A stretch of DNA of 64,000 nucleotides from Hyphomicrobiales bacterium (lineage in GTDB: Bacteria > Pseudomonadota > Alphaproteobacteria > Rhizobiales > Rhizobiaceae), in contig UCIA01000030.1 in assembly GCA_900472295.1 (NCBI GenBank), forward strand, positions 122,150 to 186,149. Direction: 5' to 3'. Shown here piece by piece: positions 8,607-16,109 of the stretch (its first letter is position 1; each line of letters opens with the position of its first letter). Under the pieces are notes generated by a model. The model saw nothing but the letters and a program-made list of their open reading frames with translations. It was not told where the DNA came from and did not search any database. Both the position numbers and the translations under genes were made by a program.

Positions 8607-9080
8607 GTGAATCATGAATCCGATCAGCTTGATGCCATCGATCGTAGCTTGCTGCGGTTGTTGCAGGAGGACGGGCGTCGCACCACTCTCGATCTCGCCG
8701 CCCGCGTCGGCCTGTCGCCGACCGGTACCAGCCAGCGGGTGAAGCGCCTGTTTCGTGACGGGTTCATCACCGCTGTCCGGGCCGTGCTCAATCCGCAAAA
8801 GATCGGCCGCGGCACGCTTGTCTTCATCGAAGTCAGGCTCGACCAGGCGGCACCGCATGTGTTCGACCGCTTCGCCGAAGCGGTGGCAAAAGCCCCCGAA
8901 GTGCTGGAATGCCATATGGTCGTCGGCGGCTTCGACTATCTGGTCAAGGCGCGCATTTCGGAAATGTCCGCCTACCAGGATTTTTTGAAGCGCGTGATCC
9001 TGCCGCTGCCGGGTGTCAGGGAAACGCACACCTATGCGTCGATATCGGACGTGAAGCCGGACGCGCTGCTGCCGGTGTGA
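8607..9080 (+). CDS. Lrp/AsnC family transcriptional regulator
   Basis: DNA-binding regulator of 157 residues. An N-terminal winged helix-turn-helix (about 7-65: LDAIDRSLLRLLQEDGRRTT, then LAARVGLSPT) is followed by the RAM ligand-binding domain (about 75-150: VFIEVRLDQ, VLECHMVVGGFDYLVKARI, LPGVRETHTYASIS). The start is GTG 8607; nearby ATGs are out of frame or blocked. It probably controls the divergent EamA exporter in response to an amino acid. Immediately after its stop begins the GH25 remnant. Confidence 0.93.
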   Translation: MNHESDQLDAIDRSLLRLLQEDGRRTTLDLAARVGLSPTGTSQRVKRLFRDGFITAVRAVLNPQKIGRGTLVFIEVRLDQAAPHVFDRFAEAVAKAPEVLECHMVVGGFDYLVKARISEMSAYQDFLKRVILPLPGVRETHTYASISDVKPDALLPV

Positions 9081-9330
9081 GGGCCGGTCGAAGCCCCCTT
9101 TGATAAGGTCGCGATCGTCCACCCGACCGATGAGGCGGAGGAAGCCTATATCGGGAAAGCCGACATACGGCAGCGCTGGCTGCGCTCACTGGCGTTCAAG
9201 CCGAGCGAGGATGACTGAGTCTATTGGCAGTGCCGCAATATGGGCCGCGTCGATGGCATCATCGGCGATGTCGATCTGAACGTCCTGAAGGGCGGGCGGG
9301 AGAAAGTTGGCTGAGTTTGCCGCGCGGCGC
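9081..9330 (+). pseudogene. Remnant of a GH25 muramidase gene (3' part only)
   Basis: Bases 9081-9300 align without a gap to 7261-7480 of the intact GH25 gene at a constant offset of 1,820 bp. Shared blocks include the DEAEEAYIGK and NMGRVDGIIGDVDLNVLKGG coding segments. The copy has no start, has an in-frame TGA at 9216-9218 where the intact gene has Trp (TGG 7396-7398), and shifts frame near 9305. Divergence is substantial, so this is an old paralogous copy, not a recent duplication. The upstream two thirds of the copy are missing and the Lrp gene lies there instead. Confidence 0.85.
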
Positions 9331-9513
9331 CAGGACGATTGAAGCTGATGCCGGTCTAAACAACAGTGCCATGCCTGACTTGCTGACTTTACTGCGTTGC
9401 AAAACAAAAATCTGACATTCCAGCCGGCGCTGAATAACAATCCTCCTCGGCTCGGTTTGAGTATCTCGCTGAAATTGCCTATGTTCGAATGGGGAATAGG
9501 GGGTAGGTGCAAA

Positions 9514-10197
9514 ATGAGCGATCAAGCAGCGAAATCTAGGAGTGCAGCAAAGTTATCAGCCGGAAATGAGATAGGGGTAATTGTCGCAATTTTTACTGCT
9601 GTGGTCTATGGGTTCGCGTCGGCTGTTGCCATTTTCGCGAGCTCATTCACCGAAGTCGAGAGAATACCAATAGCCTATTTTTTGGTTTTATTTCCTGTCC
9701 TCGTTCTGTTTGTCCTCATTTGGCTGACCTCCCTGGACGCAAAGGGCAATGCGCAAACGTCGGAAGTAGGCCCCCGCAAGGTAACCGGGGCTACTGGTGC
9801 CACTGCCGCGATAAACGACGATGGGTGGAGAAACAGTATTCTCTGGGTCGATGATAGGCCAGAAAACAACACCCATGAACGCCAAGTGCTTGAGGCGTTG
9901 GGGCTGCGTTTCACATTGGCACTTTCAACCGAAGAGGCCTTTGAAAGGCTGTCTGCTGCTAGATACGCGGCGATTATTTCCGACATGGGCCGCAAGGAAG
10001 GTCCGCGGGAAGGCTATGTTCTGCTCGATCGCCTCCGAGCCCAAGACGACCAGACCCCTCTGTTTTTCTACGCGGGGTCTAACGCACCGGAGCACAAGCA
10101 GGAGGCGCTCGACCATGGCAGTCAAGGATCCACCAACAATGCTCAGGAACTTTTCGAGATGGTAACAAAAGCTGTTATTCGTCGGCTGGCCGCGTAG
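9514..10197 (+). CDS. Membrane-anchored receiver-domain (REC-like) protein, no output domain
   Basis: A 227-residue protein of unknown role. Two hydrophobic helices (about 19-44 and 53-75) are followed by a linker and a C-terminal receiver-like domain (about 108-220). The domain has ILWVDD with acidic pair Asp113/Asp114, the likely phosphoacceptor Asp157 in IISDMG, and FFYAGS. The Lys normally conserved near the end of receivers is not evident; GSTNN stands there. ATG 9514 is preferred because GGGGGTAGG lies just upstream; ATGs at 9481 and 9397 (non-ATG TTG-type frame start region) are alternatives. Its first 200 bp are clearly AT-richer than the neighbours, suggesting transfer. No histidine kinase is adjacent. 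Confidence 0.75.
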   Translation: MSDQAAKSRSAAKLSAGNEIGVIVAIFTAVVYGFASAVAIFASSFTEVERIPIAYFLVLFPVLVLFVLIWLTSLDAKGNAQTSEVGPRKVTGATGATAAINDDGWRNSILWVDDRPENNTHERQVLEALGLRFTLALSTEEAFERLSAARYAAIISDMGRKEGPREGYVLLDRLRAQDDQTPLFFYAGSNAPEHKQEALDHGSQGSTNNAQELFEMVTKAVIRRLAA

Positions 10198-10244
10198 ATA
10201 CAAACACGAGTCACCAACCCGGTCCCGGCATCACAGCCGAGGCT

Positions 10245-10604
10245 TCAGGCGGCCTGCGAAACCTCCGGCACCAGCGTCACATTCGCATCGCCCCAGACTT
10301 TCAGGGCAGTGATTACCGGCTCCAGGCTTCGGCCGCGCGCCGTAAGGCTGTATTCCACCTTCGGCGGCACCTGCGCATAGACCTTGCGGGCGATCAGCCC
10401 ATCCATCTCCAGTTCGCGCAACTGGTTGGTCAGCATGCGTTGGGTGCAGTTCGGGATACGCCGGCGAATCTCGTTGAAGCGCATTGTGCCTGCCAACAGA
10501 TGGTAGAGCACAACGCCTTTCCACTTGCCGTCGATGTAGCGGAGCGTGCCCTCCACGGTGCAGCCGGGACTGCAATCGAATCTTTCATGGCGAATGCGCG
10601 GCAT
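10245..10604 (-). CDS. HxlR family transcriptional regulator
   Basis: Winged-helix regulator of 119 residues (family usual 100-150). It starts MPRIRHERFDCSPGC and has the HxlR core GTLRYIDGKWKGVVLYHLL, MRFNEIRRRIP, then TQRMLTNQLRELE as recognition helix and the wing segment VEYSLTARGRSLEP. Cys11 and Cys15 flank the family's usual N-terminal sensing cysteine position, as in YodB/HypR-type redox regulators. It is divergent from an oxidoreductase gene, a typical target for this family. Redox or quinone sensing is inferred. Confidence 0.93.
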   Translation of the reverse strand: MPRIRHERFDCSPGCTVEGTLRYIDGKWKGVVLYHLLAGTMRFNEIRRRIPNCTQRMLTNQLRELEMDGLIARKVYAQVPPKVEYSLTARGRSLEPVITALKVWGDANVTLVPEVSQAA

Positions 10605-10684
10605 GACGGTATCCTTTTCGACACTATGTGCTTTATATGTGCATTCTTGCGCTTTGCGAACATAAACCGCATCTCTGCCCTATA

Positions 10685-10715
10685 CAACGCTCAACAGCAC
10701 CAACGCTCAACAGCA
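10685..10715. repeat. Two direct 15-bp repeats between hxlR-type gene and oxidoreductase
   Basis: The 15-mer CAACGCTCAACAGCA occurs at 10685-10699 and again at 10701-10715 (period 16). It lies just upstream of the oxidoreductase start at 10732 and in the divergent promoter region. It could be a tandem binding site for the HxlR protein or a recent slippage product. Confidence 0.6.
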
Positions 10716-10731
10716 ATCGCGGAGAACCAGA

Positions 10732-11745
10732 ATGCGCGCCGTCGGCTATCAAATCCCAGCCCCCATCACCGATGAGGCCTCCCTCGTCGATATCGATCTG
10801 CCCAAGCCGGAGCCGAAAGGCCGCCAATTACTGGTCGAGGTGAAGGCGATCTCGGTCAATCCGGTCGACACCAAGATCCGCAAAAGCGCCAAGCCCGAAG
10901 CCGGAAGCTGGCGTGTGCTCGGTTGGGACGCAGCTGGCCGGGTTGTCGCCACGGGTTCGGACGCCACCCTGTTCAAAACAGGAGACGACGTCTTCTATTC
11001 CGGCGCACTCCCGCTGCAGGGCACCAATGCCGAGTTCCACCTTGTTGACGAGCGCCTTGTCGGCCGCAAGCCGAGCGCGCTCCATTATGCCGAAGCGGCG
11101 GCGCTGCCGCTGACGGCAATCACCGCCTTTGAGGCCCTGTTCGACCGGCTTGACGTGAAGAAGCCTGTCATCGGCGCTGCGAACGCCATCCTGATCATTG
11201 GCGGCGCCGGCGGCGTCGGTTCGATTGCCGTCCAGCTTGCGCGCCAACTGACCGAGCTGACGGTGATCGCCACGGCATCGAGGCCTGAGACACGCGACTG
11301 GGTGGTTGGGCTTGGCGCCCATCATGTCGTCGACCATTCCAAGCCGCTCGCCGCCCAGGTTGCAGCGCTCGGCATCGGCGCGCCGGCCTTCGTTTTCTCG
11401 ACGACCAACACCGACAAACATCTGGCCGACATCGTCGAACTGATCGCGCCGCAGGGTCGTTTCGGGTTGATCGACGACCCCCAGACGCTCGACATCAATC
11501 CGTTCAAGCGCAAGAGCGTTTCGGTCCACTGGGAGCTGATGTTCACCCGCTCGCTATACGAAACGCCTGATATGGCCGCGCAGGGGGAGCATCTGAACGA
11601 ACTGGCACGGCTCGTCGACGACGGCATCATCCGCACCACGCTGGGCGAAACGTTGGGCACTATCAACGCCGCCAATCTGAAGCGTGCCCATGCGCTGATC
11701 GAGACCGGCAAGGCCAAGGGCAAGATTGTGCTGGAGGGGTTCTGA
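10732..11745 (+). CDS. Zinc-type alcohol dehydrogenase / quinone oxidoreductase family protein
   Basis: Medium-chain NAD(P)H-dependent oxidoreductase, 337 residues. The N-terminal GroES-like domain (about 25-130) includes VKAISVNPVDTKIRKSA and LGWDAAGRVVATG. The Rossmann domain has the nucleotide motif ILIIGGAGGVGSIAVQLA (about 154-171). The catalytic zinc ligands of true alcohol dehydrogenases are not apparent, so it fits the TIGR02817-like quinone reductase-type branch. A GGAGAA ribosome site precedes the ATG. Divergent HxlR regulator suggests induction by electrophiles or quinones (inference). Confidence 0.9.
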   Translation: MRAVGYQIPAPITDEASLVDIDLPKPEPKGRQLLVEVKAISVNPVDTKIRKSAKPEAGSWRVLGWDAAGRVVATGSDATLFKTGDDVFYSGALPLQGTNAEFHLVDERLVGRKPSALHYAEAAALPLTAITAFEALFDRLDVKKPVIGAANAILIIGGAGGVGSIAVQLARQLTELTVIATASRPETRDWVVGLGAHHVVDHSKPLAAQVAALGIGAPAFVFSTTNTDKHLADIVELIAPQGRFGLIDDPQTLDINPFKRKSVSVHWELMFTRSLYETPDMAAQGEHLNELARLVDDGIIRTTLGETLGTINAANLKRAHALIETGKAKGKIVLEGF

Positions 11746-11754
11746 AATGCGCGG

Positions 11755-12420
11755 TTATTTTTTCAGGAATTCCGCGATGTCGCTGAAGACCTTGACGAAC
11801 ATCGCTTCCGTCAAGACACCGGTGTTGGTGTTGTAGCGCGAGCAGTGATAGCTGGAAAACAGCTTCACAGTGCCGGCCTCGAGCCGGCCGCCATGCTTGA
11901 ACGGATAGGCGGCGACACGCCCGCCCAACGCCCGGACTGTCGATTGATGCGCGATCGAGCCTAGCGCCAGCACGGCACGCAGTTTGGGGAAGCGCGCGAT
12001 CGTCGGCACCAGGAAGCTGCGGCAGGTGGTGATCTCGGCACCAACCGGCTTGTTTTCCGGCGGCACGCAGCGCACCGCGTTGGTGATCGCGGTGCCGACC
12101 AGTTGCAGCCCGTCATCCGGCCGAGCCTTGAACTCGCCGCGGGCAAAGCCGTGAGTGATCATCGTGGAGTAGAGCAGGTCGCCGGCATAGTCGCCGGTGA
12201 ACGGCCGCCCGGTGCGGTTGGCGCCGCGCAGGCCTGGCGCCAGCCCGACGATCAGCAACTCGACTGCATCCTCGCCATCTGGCGGCAGGAAGGTCGGCAC
12301 CGGCGCATTGAACCAGGACGGCTCGCGCTGCCGCCAGTCCGCGATGAAATCATGCAGGCGCGGGCAGAGCGGGCAGTCGCGGTCGGGTTCGGAGGCGGCG
12401 TCCAAGGCCGTCCCCGTCAA
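11755..12420 (-). CDS. Uracil-DNA glycosylase, family 5 (UdgB-like)
   Basis: Base-excision repair enzyme that removes uracil and other deaminated bases. The 221-residue protein has the family 5 motif GLAPGLRGANRTGRPFTGD (about residues 59-77) and the C-terminal motif HCSRYN. Cysteines at CPLC near residues 17-20, in VRCVPP and in TTCRSF are placed to bind the family's 4Fe-4S cluster. The start is TTG 12420, overlapping the TGA of the upstream NYN gene, so translation is coupled. Family 4 enzymes differ in the active-site motif. Confidence 0.9.
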   Translation of the reverse strand: MTGTALDAASEPDRDCPLCPRLHDFIADWRQREPSWFNAPVPTFLPPDGEDAVELLIVGLAPGLRGANRTGRPFTGDYAGDLLYSTMITHGFARGEFKARPDDGLQLVGTAITNAVRCVPPENKPVGAEITTCRSFLVPTIARFPKLRAVLALGSIAHQSTVRALGGRVAAYPFKHGGRLEAGTVKLFSSYHCSRYNTNTGVLTEAMFVKVFSDIAEFLKK

Positions 12421-12998
12421 TAATCTTCCTCTTCGACCTCGGCCGGCTCGGGCCGGCGCACCGGCCGCTCGGAGGGATCGCGGCCGACCTCGTTCTTGAG
12501 CGAGGTCAGGTCGATGAAATGATCGGCCTGGCGGCGAAGATCGTCCGAGATCATCGGTGGCTGCGAGGCCATGGTGGAGACGATCGAGACCTTGCGGCCG
12601 CGCCGCTGCAGCGCTTCGACCAGCGTGCGGAAATCGCCGTCGCCGGAGAAGATGACATAGTGGTCGACGACATCGGCAAGCTCGAGCGCATCGACGGTCA
12701 GCTCGATGTCCATATTGCCCTTGATCTTGCGGCGGCCGGTCGAGTCGGTGAATTCCTTGGCCGGCTTGGTCACCACCTTGAAGCCATTGTAGTCGAGCCA
12801 GTCGATCAACGGGCGGATCGAAGAGTATTCCTGATCCTCGACCAGAGCGGTGTAGTAATAGGCGCGCAGCAAATAGCCGCGCTTCTGGAAGCTGGACAGC
12901 AGTTTGCGGTAGTCTATGTCGAAGCCGAGTGCGCGCGACGTGGCGTAAAGATTGGCACCGTCAATGAATAGAGCGATTTTTTCACGGGGGTCGAACAT
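12417..12998 (-). CDS. NYN domain protein (LabA/DUF88 family, PIN-like ribonuclease fold)
   Basis: Predicted metal-dependent RNase of the PIN/NYN superfamily, 193 residues. Acidic active-site residues are visible in ALFIDGANLY (about 9-18), KGNMDIELTVDAL and FSGDGDFRTLVEAL. An acidic, Arg/Pro-rich tail (VRRPEPAEVEEEDY) follows. A good ribosome site (AAAGGAAT) precedes ATG 12998. It is translationally coupled to a uracil-DNA glycosylase, an RNA-nuclease/DNA-repair pairing. Its RNA target is unknown. Confidence 0.9.
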   Translation of the reverse strand: MFDPREKIALFIDGANLYATSRALGFDIDYRKLLSSFQKRGYLLRAYYYTALVEDQEYSSIRPLIDWLDYNGFKVVTKPAKEFTDSTGRRKIKGNMDIELTVDALELADVVDHYVIFSGDGDFRTLVEALQRRGRKVSIVSTMASQPPMISDDLRRQADHFIDLTSLKNEVGRDPSERPVRRPEPAEVEEEDY

Positions 12999-13074
12999 GG
13001 CAATATTCCTTTTTCGAAATAGGTGGCGGACTAATCGAAATGGGTCGTTTATATCGGTCGGCTCGTAAATAAAC

Positions 13075-13095
13075 CGGTTGACCTTTCGTCAACCG
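13075..13095. promoter_or_regulatory. Palindrome, candidate operator
   Basis: Perfect 8-bp arms CGGTTGAC (13075-13082) and GTCAACCG (13088-13095) with a 5-bp spacer. The site is about 80 bp upstream of the NYN start. A TTGAC hexamer-like -35 element is embedded on each strand, so a bound protein would occlude a promoter. Confidence 0.45.
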
Positions 13096-13255
13096 AGATA
13101 GCGCCAGTTTTGCGGCAATCCAAGGGTGCCAGGGCCGACTGCAAGCAATTGTGATCGGGCTGTATCGTCGCTGGGTGAGCCGCTTCGCCGGCAAGGTAAT
13201 AACCGGCGCCGGAAAACGGCATCCGCCGGCCCACGAGGCCGCAGCGCCATAATGC

Positions 13256-13284
13256 TTGTATTTTGGCGGCGTTCGGGTTATGGA
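13256..13284 (+). promoter_or_regulatory. Candidate rpoZ promoter
   Basis: TTGTAT (13256-13261) and TATGGA (13279-13284) are spaced by 17 bp, 45 bp upstream of the rpoZ start. Matches to the sigma-70 consensus are moderate. Confidence 0.3.
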
Positions 13285-13328
13285 CCGCGCCTGTTTTCCA
13301 TCAAATCCAGGCATGAAAGGGGCAATCA

Positions 13329-13730
13329 ATGGCCCGCGTAACCGTTGAAGACTGCATCGACAAGGTCGACAACCGCTTCGAGCTCGTGCTGCTTGCCGGC
13401 CATCGCGCCCGCCAGATCAGCCAGGGCGCGCCGATCACCGTGCCGCGCGACAACGACAAGAACCCGGTCGTGGCGCTGCGCGAGATCGCCGACGAGACAC
13501 TGTCGCCCGACGACCTCAAGGAAGATCTGATCCACTCGCTGCAGAAGCATGTCGAGGTCGACGAGCCCGAGGCCGACGGCGAGGCGATCGCCGACCAGAC
13601 CGGCACCGCTGTTGCGGCAACCGATGCCGACGACGCCGAAGAGAACGTCACCTTCGATCGCATGACCGAGGAAGACCTGCTGGCCGGCATCGAGGGCCTG
13701 GTGCCCCCGGAAAAGAGCGACGACTACTAA
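13329..13730 (+). CDS. rpoZ: RNA polymerase omega subunit
   Basis: Small subunit that helps beta-prime folding and binds ppGpp together with it. The 133-residue protein begins MARVTVEDCIDKVDNRFELV and has LLAGHRARQISQGAP and the NPVVALREIADE helix. The C-terminal acidic extension (about 60-133) is normal for Rhizobiales; enterobacterial omega is about 91 residues. GAAAGGGG precedes the ATG. The gene sits just before rsh, the ppGpp synthase, as in most alphaproteobacteria and in parallel with rpoZ-spoT of E. coli. Confidence 0.97.
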   Translation: MARVTVEDCIDKVDNRFELVLLAGHRARQISQGAPITVPRDNDKNPVVALREIADETLSPDDLKEDLIHSLQKHVEVDEPEADGEAIADQTGTAVAATDADDAEENVTFDRMTEEDLLAGIEGLVPPEKSDDY

Positions 13731-13801
13731 GCGGGCACGCTGGACCTGCCGGGAATATGGTTCCGGCACTTCCGCCCAGTCCGTTTCGTGGCTATCTATG
13801 A

Positions 13802-13829
13802 GATGCGCCGTACATCAGTGCGGCGCATC
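13802..13829 (+). terminator. Hairpin between rpoZ and rsh
   Basis: Perfect 9-bp arms GATGCGCCG (13802-13810) and CGGCGCATC (13821-13829) with a 10-base loop. No long T-run follows (AATCATTT), so it may be a weak or partial terminator. It ends 29 bp before the rsh start. Confidence 0.5.
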
Positions 13830-13858
13830 AATCATTTCAGCACCGCGAGAACCCGCCC

Positions 13859-16090
13859 ATGATGCGTCAGTATGAGCTTGTCGAGCGCGTCGCGCGCTAC
13901 AAGCCTGACGTCAACGAGGCGCTGCTCAACAAGGCCTATGTCTACGCCATGCAGAAGCATGGCCACCAGAAGCGTGCTTCCGGCGACCCCTATTTCTCGC
14001 ATCCGCTCGAAGTAGCCGCCATCCTCACCGAAATGCACATGGACGAGGCGACGATCGCTGTCGCCTTGCTGCACGACACCATCGAGGACACGACCGCGAC
14101 GCGAGCCGAGATCGACGATCTGTTCGGCCCCGAAATGGGCAAGCTGGTCGAAGGCCTGACCAAGCTGAAGAAGCTCGACCTTGTCTCCAAGAAGGCCGAG
14201 CAGGCGGAAAACCTGCGCAAGCTCTTGCTGGCCATCTCCGAAGATGTCCGCGTGCTGCTGGTCAAGCTCGCCGACCGTTTGCACAATATGCGCACCCTCG
14301 ACCATATGCCCGAGGCCAAGCGCCTGCGCATCGCCGAGGAGACGATGGAGATTTACGCGCCGCTGGCCGGACGCATGGGCATGCAAGGCATGCGCGAGGA
14401 ACTGGAAGAGATCGCCTTCCGCTTCATCAATCCGGAAGCCTACCGCGCTGTCACTGCCAGGCTTGCCGAGATATTCGAGCGCAACAAGGGCGTGCTGACC
14501 GACATCGAAAAGGCGCTGTCGGCACTGTTCGAGAAACATGCCATCAATGCCGGCGTGAAGAGCCGGCAGAAGAAGCCGTGGTCGGTGTTCCGCAAGATGG
14601 AGGCCAAGGCGCTGTCCTTCGAGCAACTCTCCGACATCTTCGGCTTCCGCGTCGTCGTCGACAGTGTCGAAGATTGTTATCGCGCGCTCGGCGCTATCCA
14701 CACGGCATGGTCGATGGTGCCCGGCCGCTTCAAGGATTACATCTCGACGCCCAAGCAGAACGACTACCGCTCGATCCACACCACCATCGTCGGCCCGTCG
14801 CGCCAGCGCGTCGAACTGCAGATCCGCACCCGCGAGATGAACAAGATCGCCGAGTATGGCGTCGCCGCGCATTCGATCTACAAGGATACCGGCGGCAAGA
14901 CGAATGGTGCTGCGCATGCGATCTCGAAAGAGACCAATGCCTATGCCTGGCTGCGGCGCACCATCGAGCAGCTGGCAGAAGGCGACAACCCGGAGGATTT
15001 CCTCGAAAACACCAAGCTGGAGCTGTTCCAGGACCAGGTGTTCTGCTTCACGCCGAAAGGCATGCTGATCGCTCTGCCGCGCGGCGCAACCCCCATCGAC
15101 TTCGCCTATGCCGTGCACACCGATGTCGGCGATACCTGCGTCGGCGCCAAGGTCAATGGCCGCATCATGCCGCTGATGACGGAACTTAAAAACGGCGACG
15201 AGGTCGAGATCATTCGCTCCAAGGCGCAGGTGCCGCCGGCGGCGTGGGAATCGGTTGTTGTCACCGGCAAAGCGCGCTCGGCCATCCGCCGCGCCACCAA
15301 GAATGCCATCCGCAAGCAATATTCGGGTCTCGGCGTCCGCATTCTGGAGCGGGCGTTCGAACGGGCCGGCAAGAATTTTACCAAGGAAAGCCTGAAGCCG
15401 GTGCTGCACCGGCTGGCGCGCAAGGATATCGAGGATGTGCTGGCCTCGGTCGGGCGCGGCGAACTTGCCTCGACCGACGTGATGAAGGCGGTCTTCCCCG
15501 ACTACAAGGACGAGCGCGTCACCGTCAGCGCCCCCAAGCAGCGTGAGGAGGGCTGGTCGAAGATCCGCAACGCCGCCGGCATGCTGTTCCAGATGCCCGG
15601 CACCAGAGCTGCGCGCAAGGACAAGGACCAGCCGCGCGACGGCGCGGTGCCGATCCGCGGCGTGCGCGGCGATCTGCCGGTGCGCTTCGCGCCGGAAGGG
15701 GCCGTGCCTGGAGACCGCATCGTCGGCATCGTCCAGCCGGGCACCGGCATCACCATCTATCCCATCCAGTCACCGGCGCTGCAGGCCTTCGACGACCAGC
15801 CGGAGCGCTGGATCGACGTGCGTTGGGACATTGACGAGCAGACCAAGGAGCGCTTTCCGGCGCGCGTCTCGGTCACCGCCATCAACGCGCCGGGGTCGCT
15901 CGCCGATATCGCCCAGGTGGTTGCTTCCAACGACGCCAACATCCATACGCTGTCGATGGTACGCACCGCGCCCGACTTCACCGAAATGCTGATCGATCTC
16001 GAAGTCTGGGATCTGAAGCACCTCAATCGGCTGCTGTCGCAGCTCAAGGACAATTCGAGCGTCAGCGATGCGCGGCGCGTCAACGGCTAA
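13859..16090 (+). CDS. rsh: Bifunctional (p)ppGpp synthetase/hydrolase Rsh
   Basis: Makes and degrades the alarmone (p)ppGpp during starvation. The 743-residue protein has the full RelA/SpoT order: HD hydrolase domain (about 25-180; HPLEVAAIL, LLHDTIEDT), synthetase domain (about 230-350; FKDYISTPKQNDYRSIHTT), TGS domain (about 395-455; FTPKGMLIALPRGATPIDFA) and C-terminal ACT domain (about 665-740; INAPGSLADIAQVVA). The HD motif and the synthetase motif are both intact, so both activities are expected, as in the single Rsh of rhizobia. rpoZ precedes it and pyrE follows 19 bp downstream. Confidence 0.97.
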   Translation: MMRQYELVERVARYKPDVNEALLNKAYVYAMQKHGHQKRASGDPYFSHPLEVAAILTEMHMDEATIAVALLHDTIEDTTATRAEIDDLFGPEMGKLVEGLTKLKKLDLVSKKAEQAENLRKLLLAISEDVRVLLVKLADRLHNMRTLDHMPEAKRLRIAEETMEIYAPLAGRMGMQGMREELEEIAFRFINPEAYRAVTARLAEIFERNKGVLTDIEKALSALFEKHAINAGVKSRQKKPWSVFRKMEAKALSFEQLSDIFGFRVVVDSVEDCYRALGAIHTAWSMVPGRFKDYISTPKQNDYRSIHTTIVGPSRQRVELQIRTREMNKIAEYGVAAHSIYKDTGGKTNGAAHAISKETNAYAWLRRTIEQLAEGDNPEDFLENTKLELFQDQVFCFTPKGMLIALPRGATPIDFAYAVHTDVGDTCVGAKVNGRIMPLMTELKNGDEVEIIRSKAQVPPAAWESVVVTGKARSAIRRATKNAIRKQYSGLGVRILERAFERAGKNFTKESLKPVLHRLARKDIEDVLASVGRGELASTDVMKAVFPDYKDERVTVSAPKQREEGWSKIRNAAGMLFQMPGTRAARKDKDQPRDGAVPIRGVRGDLPVRFAPEGAVPGDRIVGIVQPGTGITIYPIQSPALQAFDDQPERWIDVRWDIDEQTKERFPARVSVTAINAPGSLADIAQVVASNDANIHTLSMVRTAPDFTEMLIDLEVWDLKHLNRLLSQLKDNSSVSDARRVNG

Positions 16091-16109
16091 CCATTCGGGG
16101 CAGGGCAAG

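Larger units (their letters stand above)
12999..13328. other. Divergent intergenic region, NYN gene / rpoZ
   Basis: 330 bp with no convincing gene. It holds the regulatory palindrome at 13075-13095 and a candidate rpoZ promoter at 13256-13284. A GC-rich inverted repeat lies around 13185-13208 (CGCCGG / CCGGCG). The 115-codon minus-strand frame here has no ribosome site and no recognisable features. Confidence 0.6.

Noticed and set aside
7569..9080. Composite transposon made of the two GH25 segments around eamA-lrp
   Set aside because: The flanking segments are diverged coding sequence in direct orientation with no transposase or target duplication; replacement of an old paralog explains them better.
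12982..13329. 115-codon minus-strand frame in the NYN/rpoZ spacer
   Set aside because: Overlaps regulatory dyad and promoter-like sequence; no ribosome site and the codon pattern is not gene-like.
13832..15409. 525-codon open frame on the minus strand
   Set aside because: It is exactly antisense to rsh, whose protein is intact and conserved; high-GC third positions create long open antisense frames.
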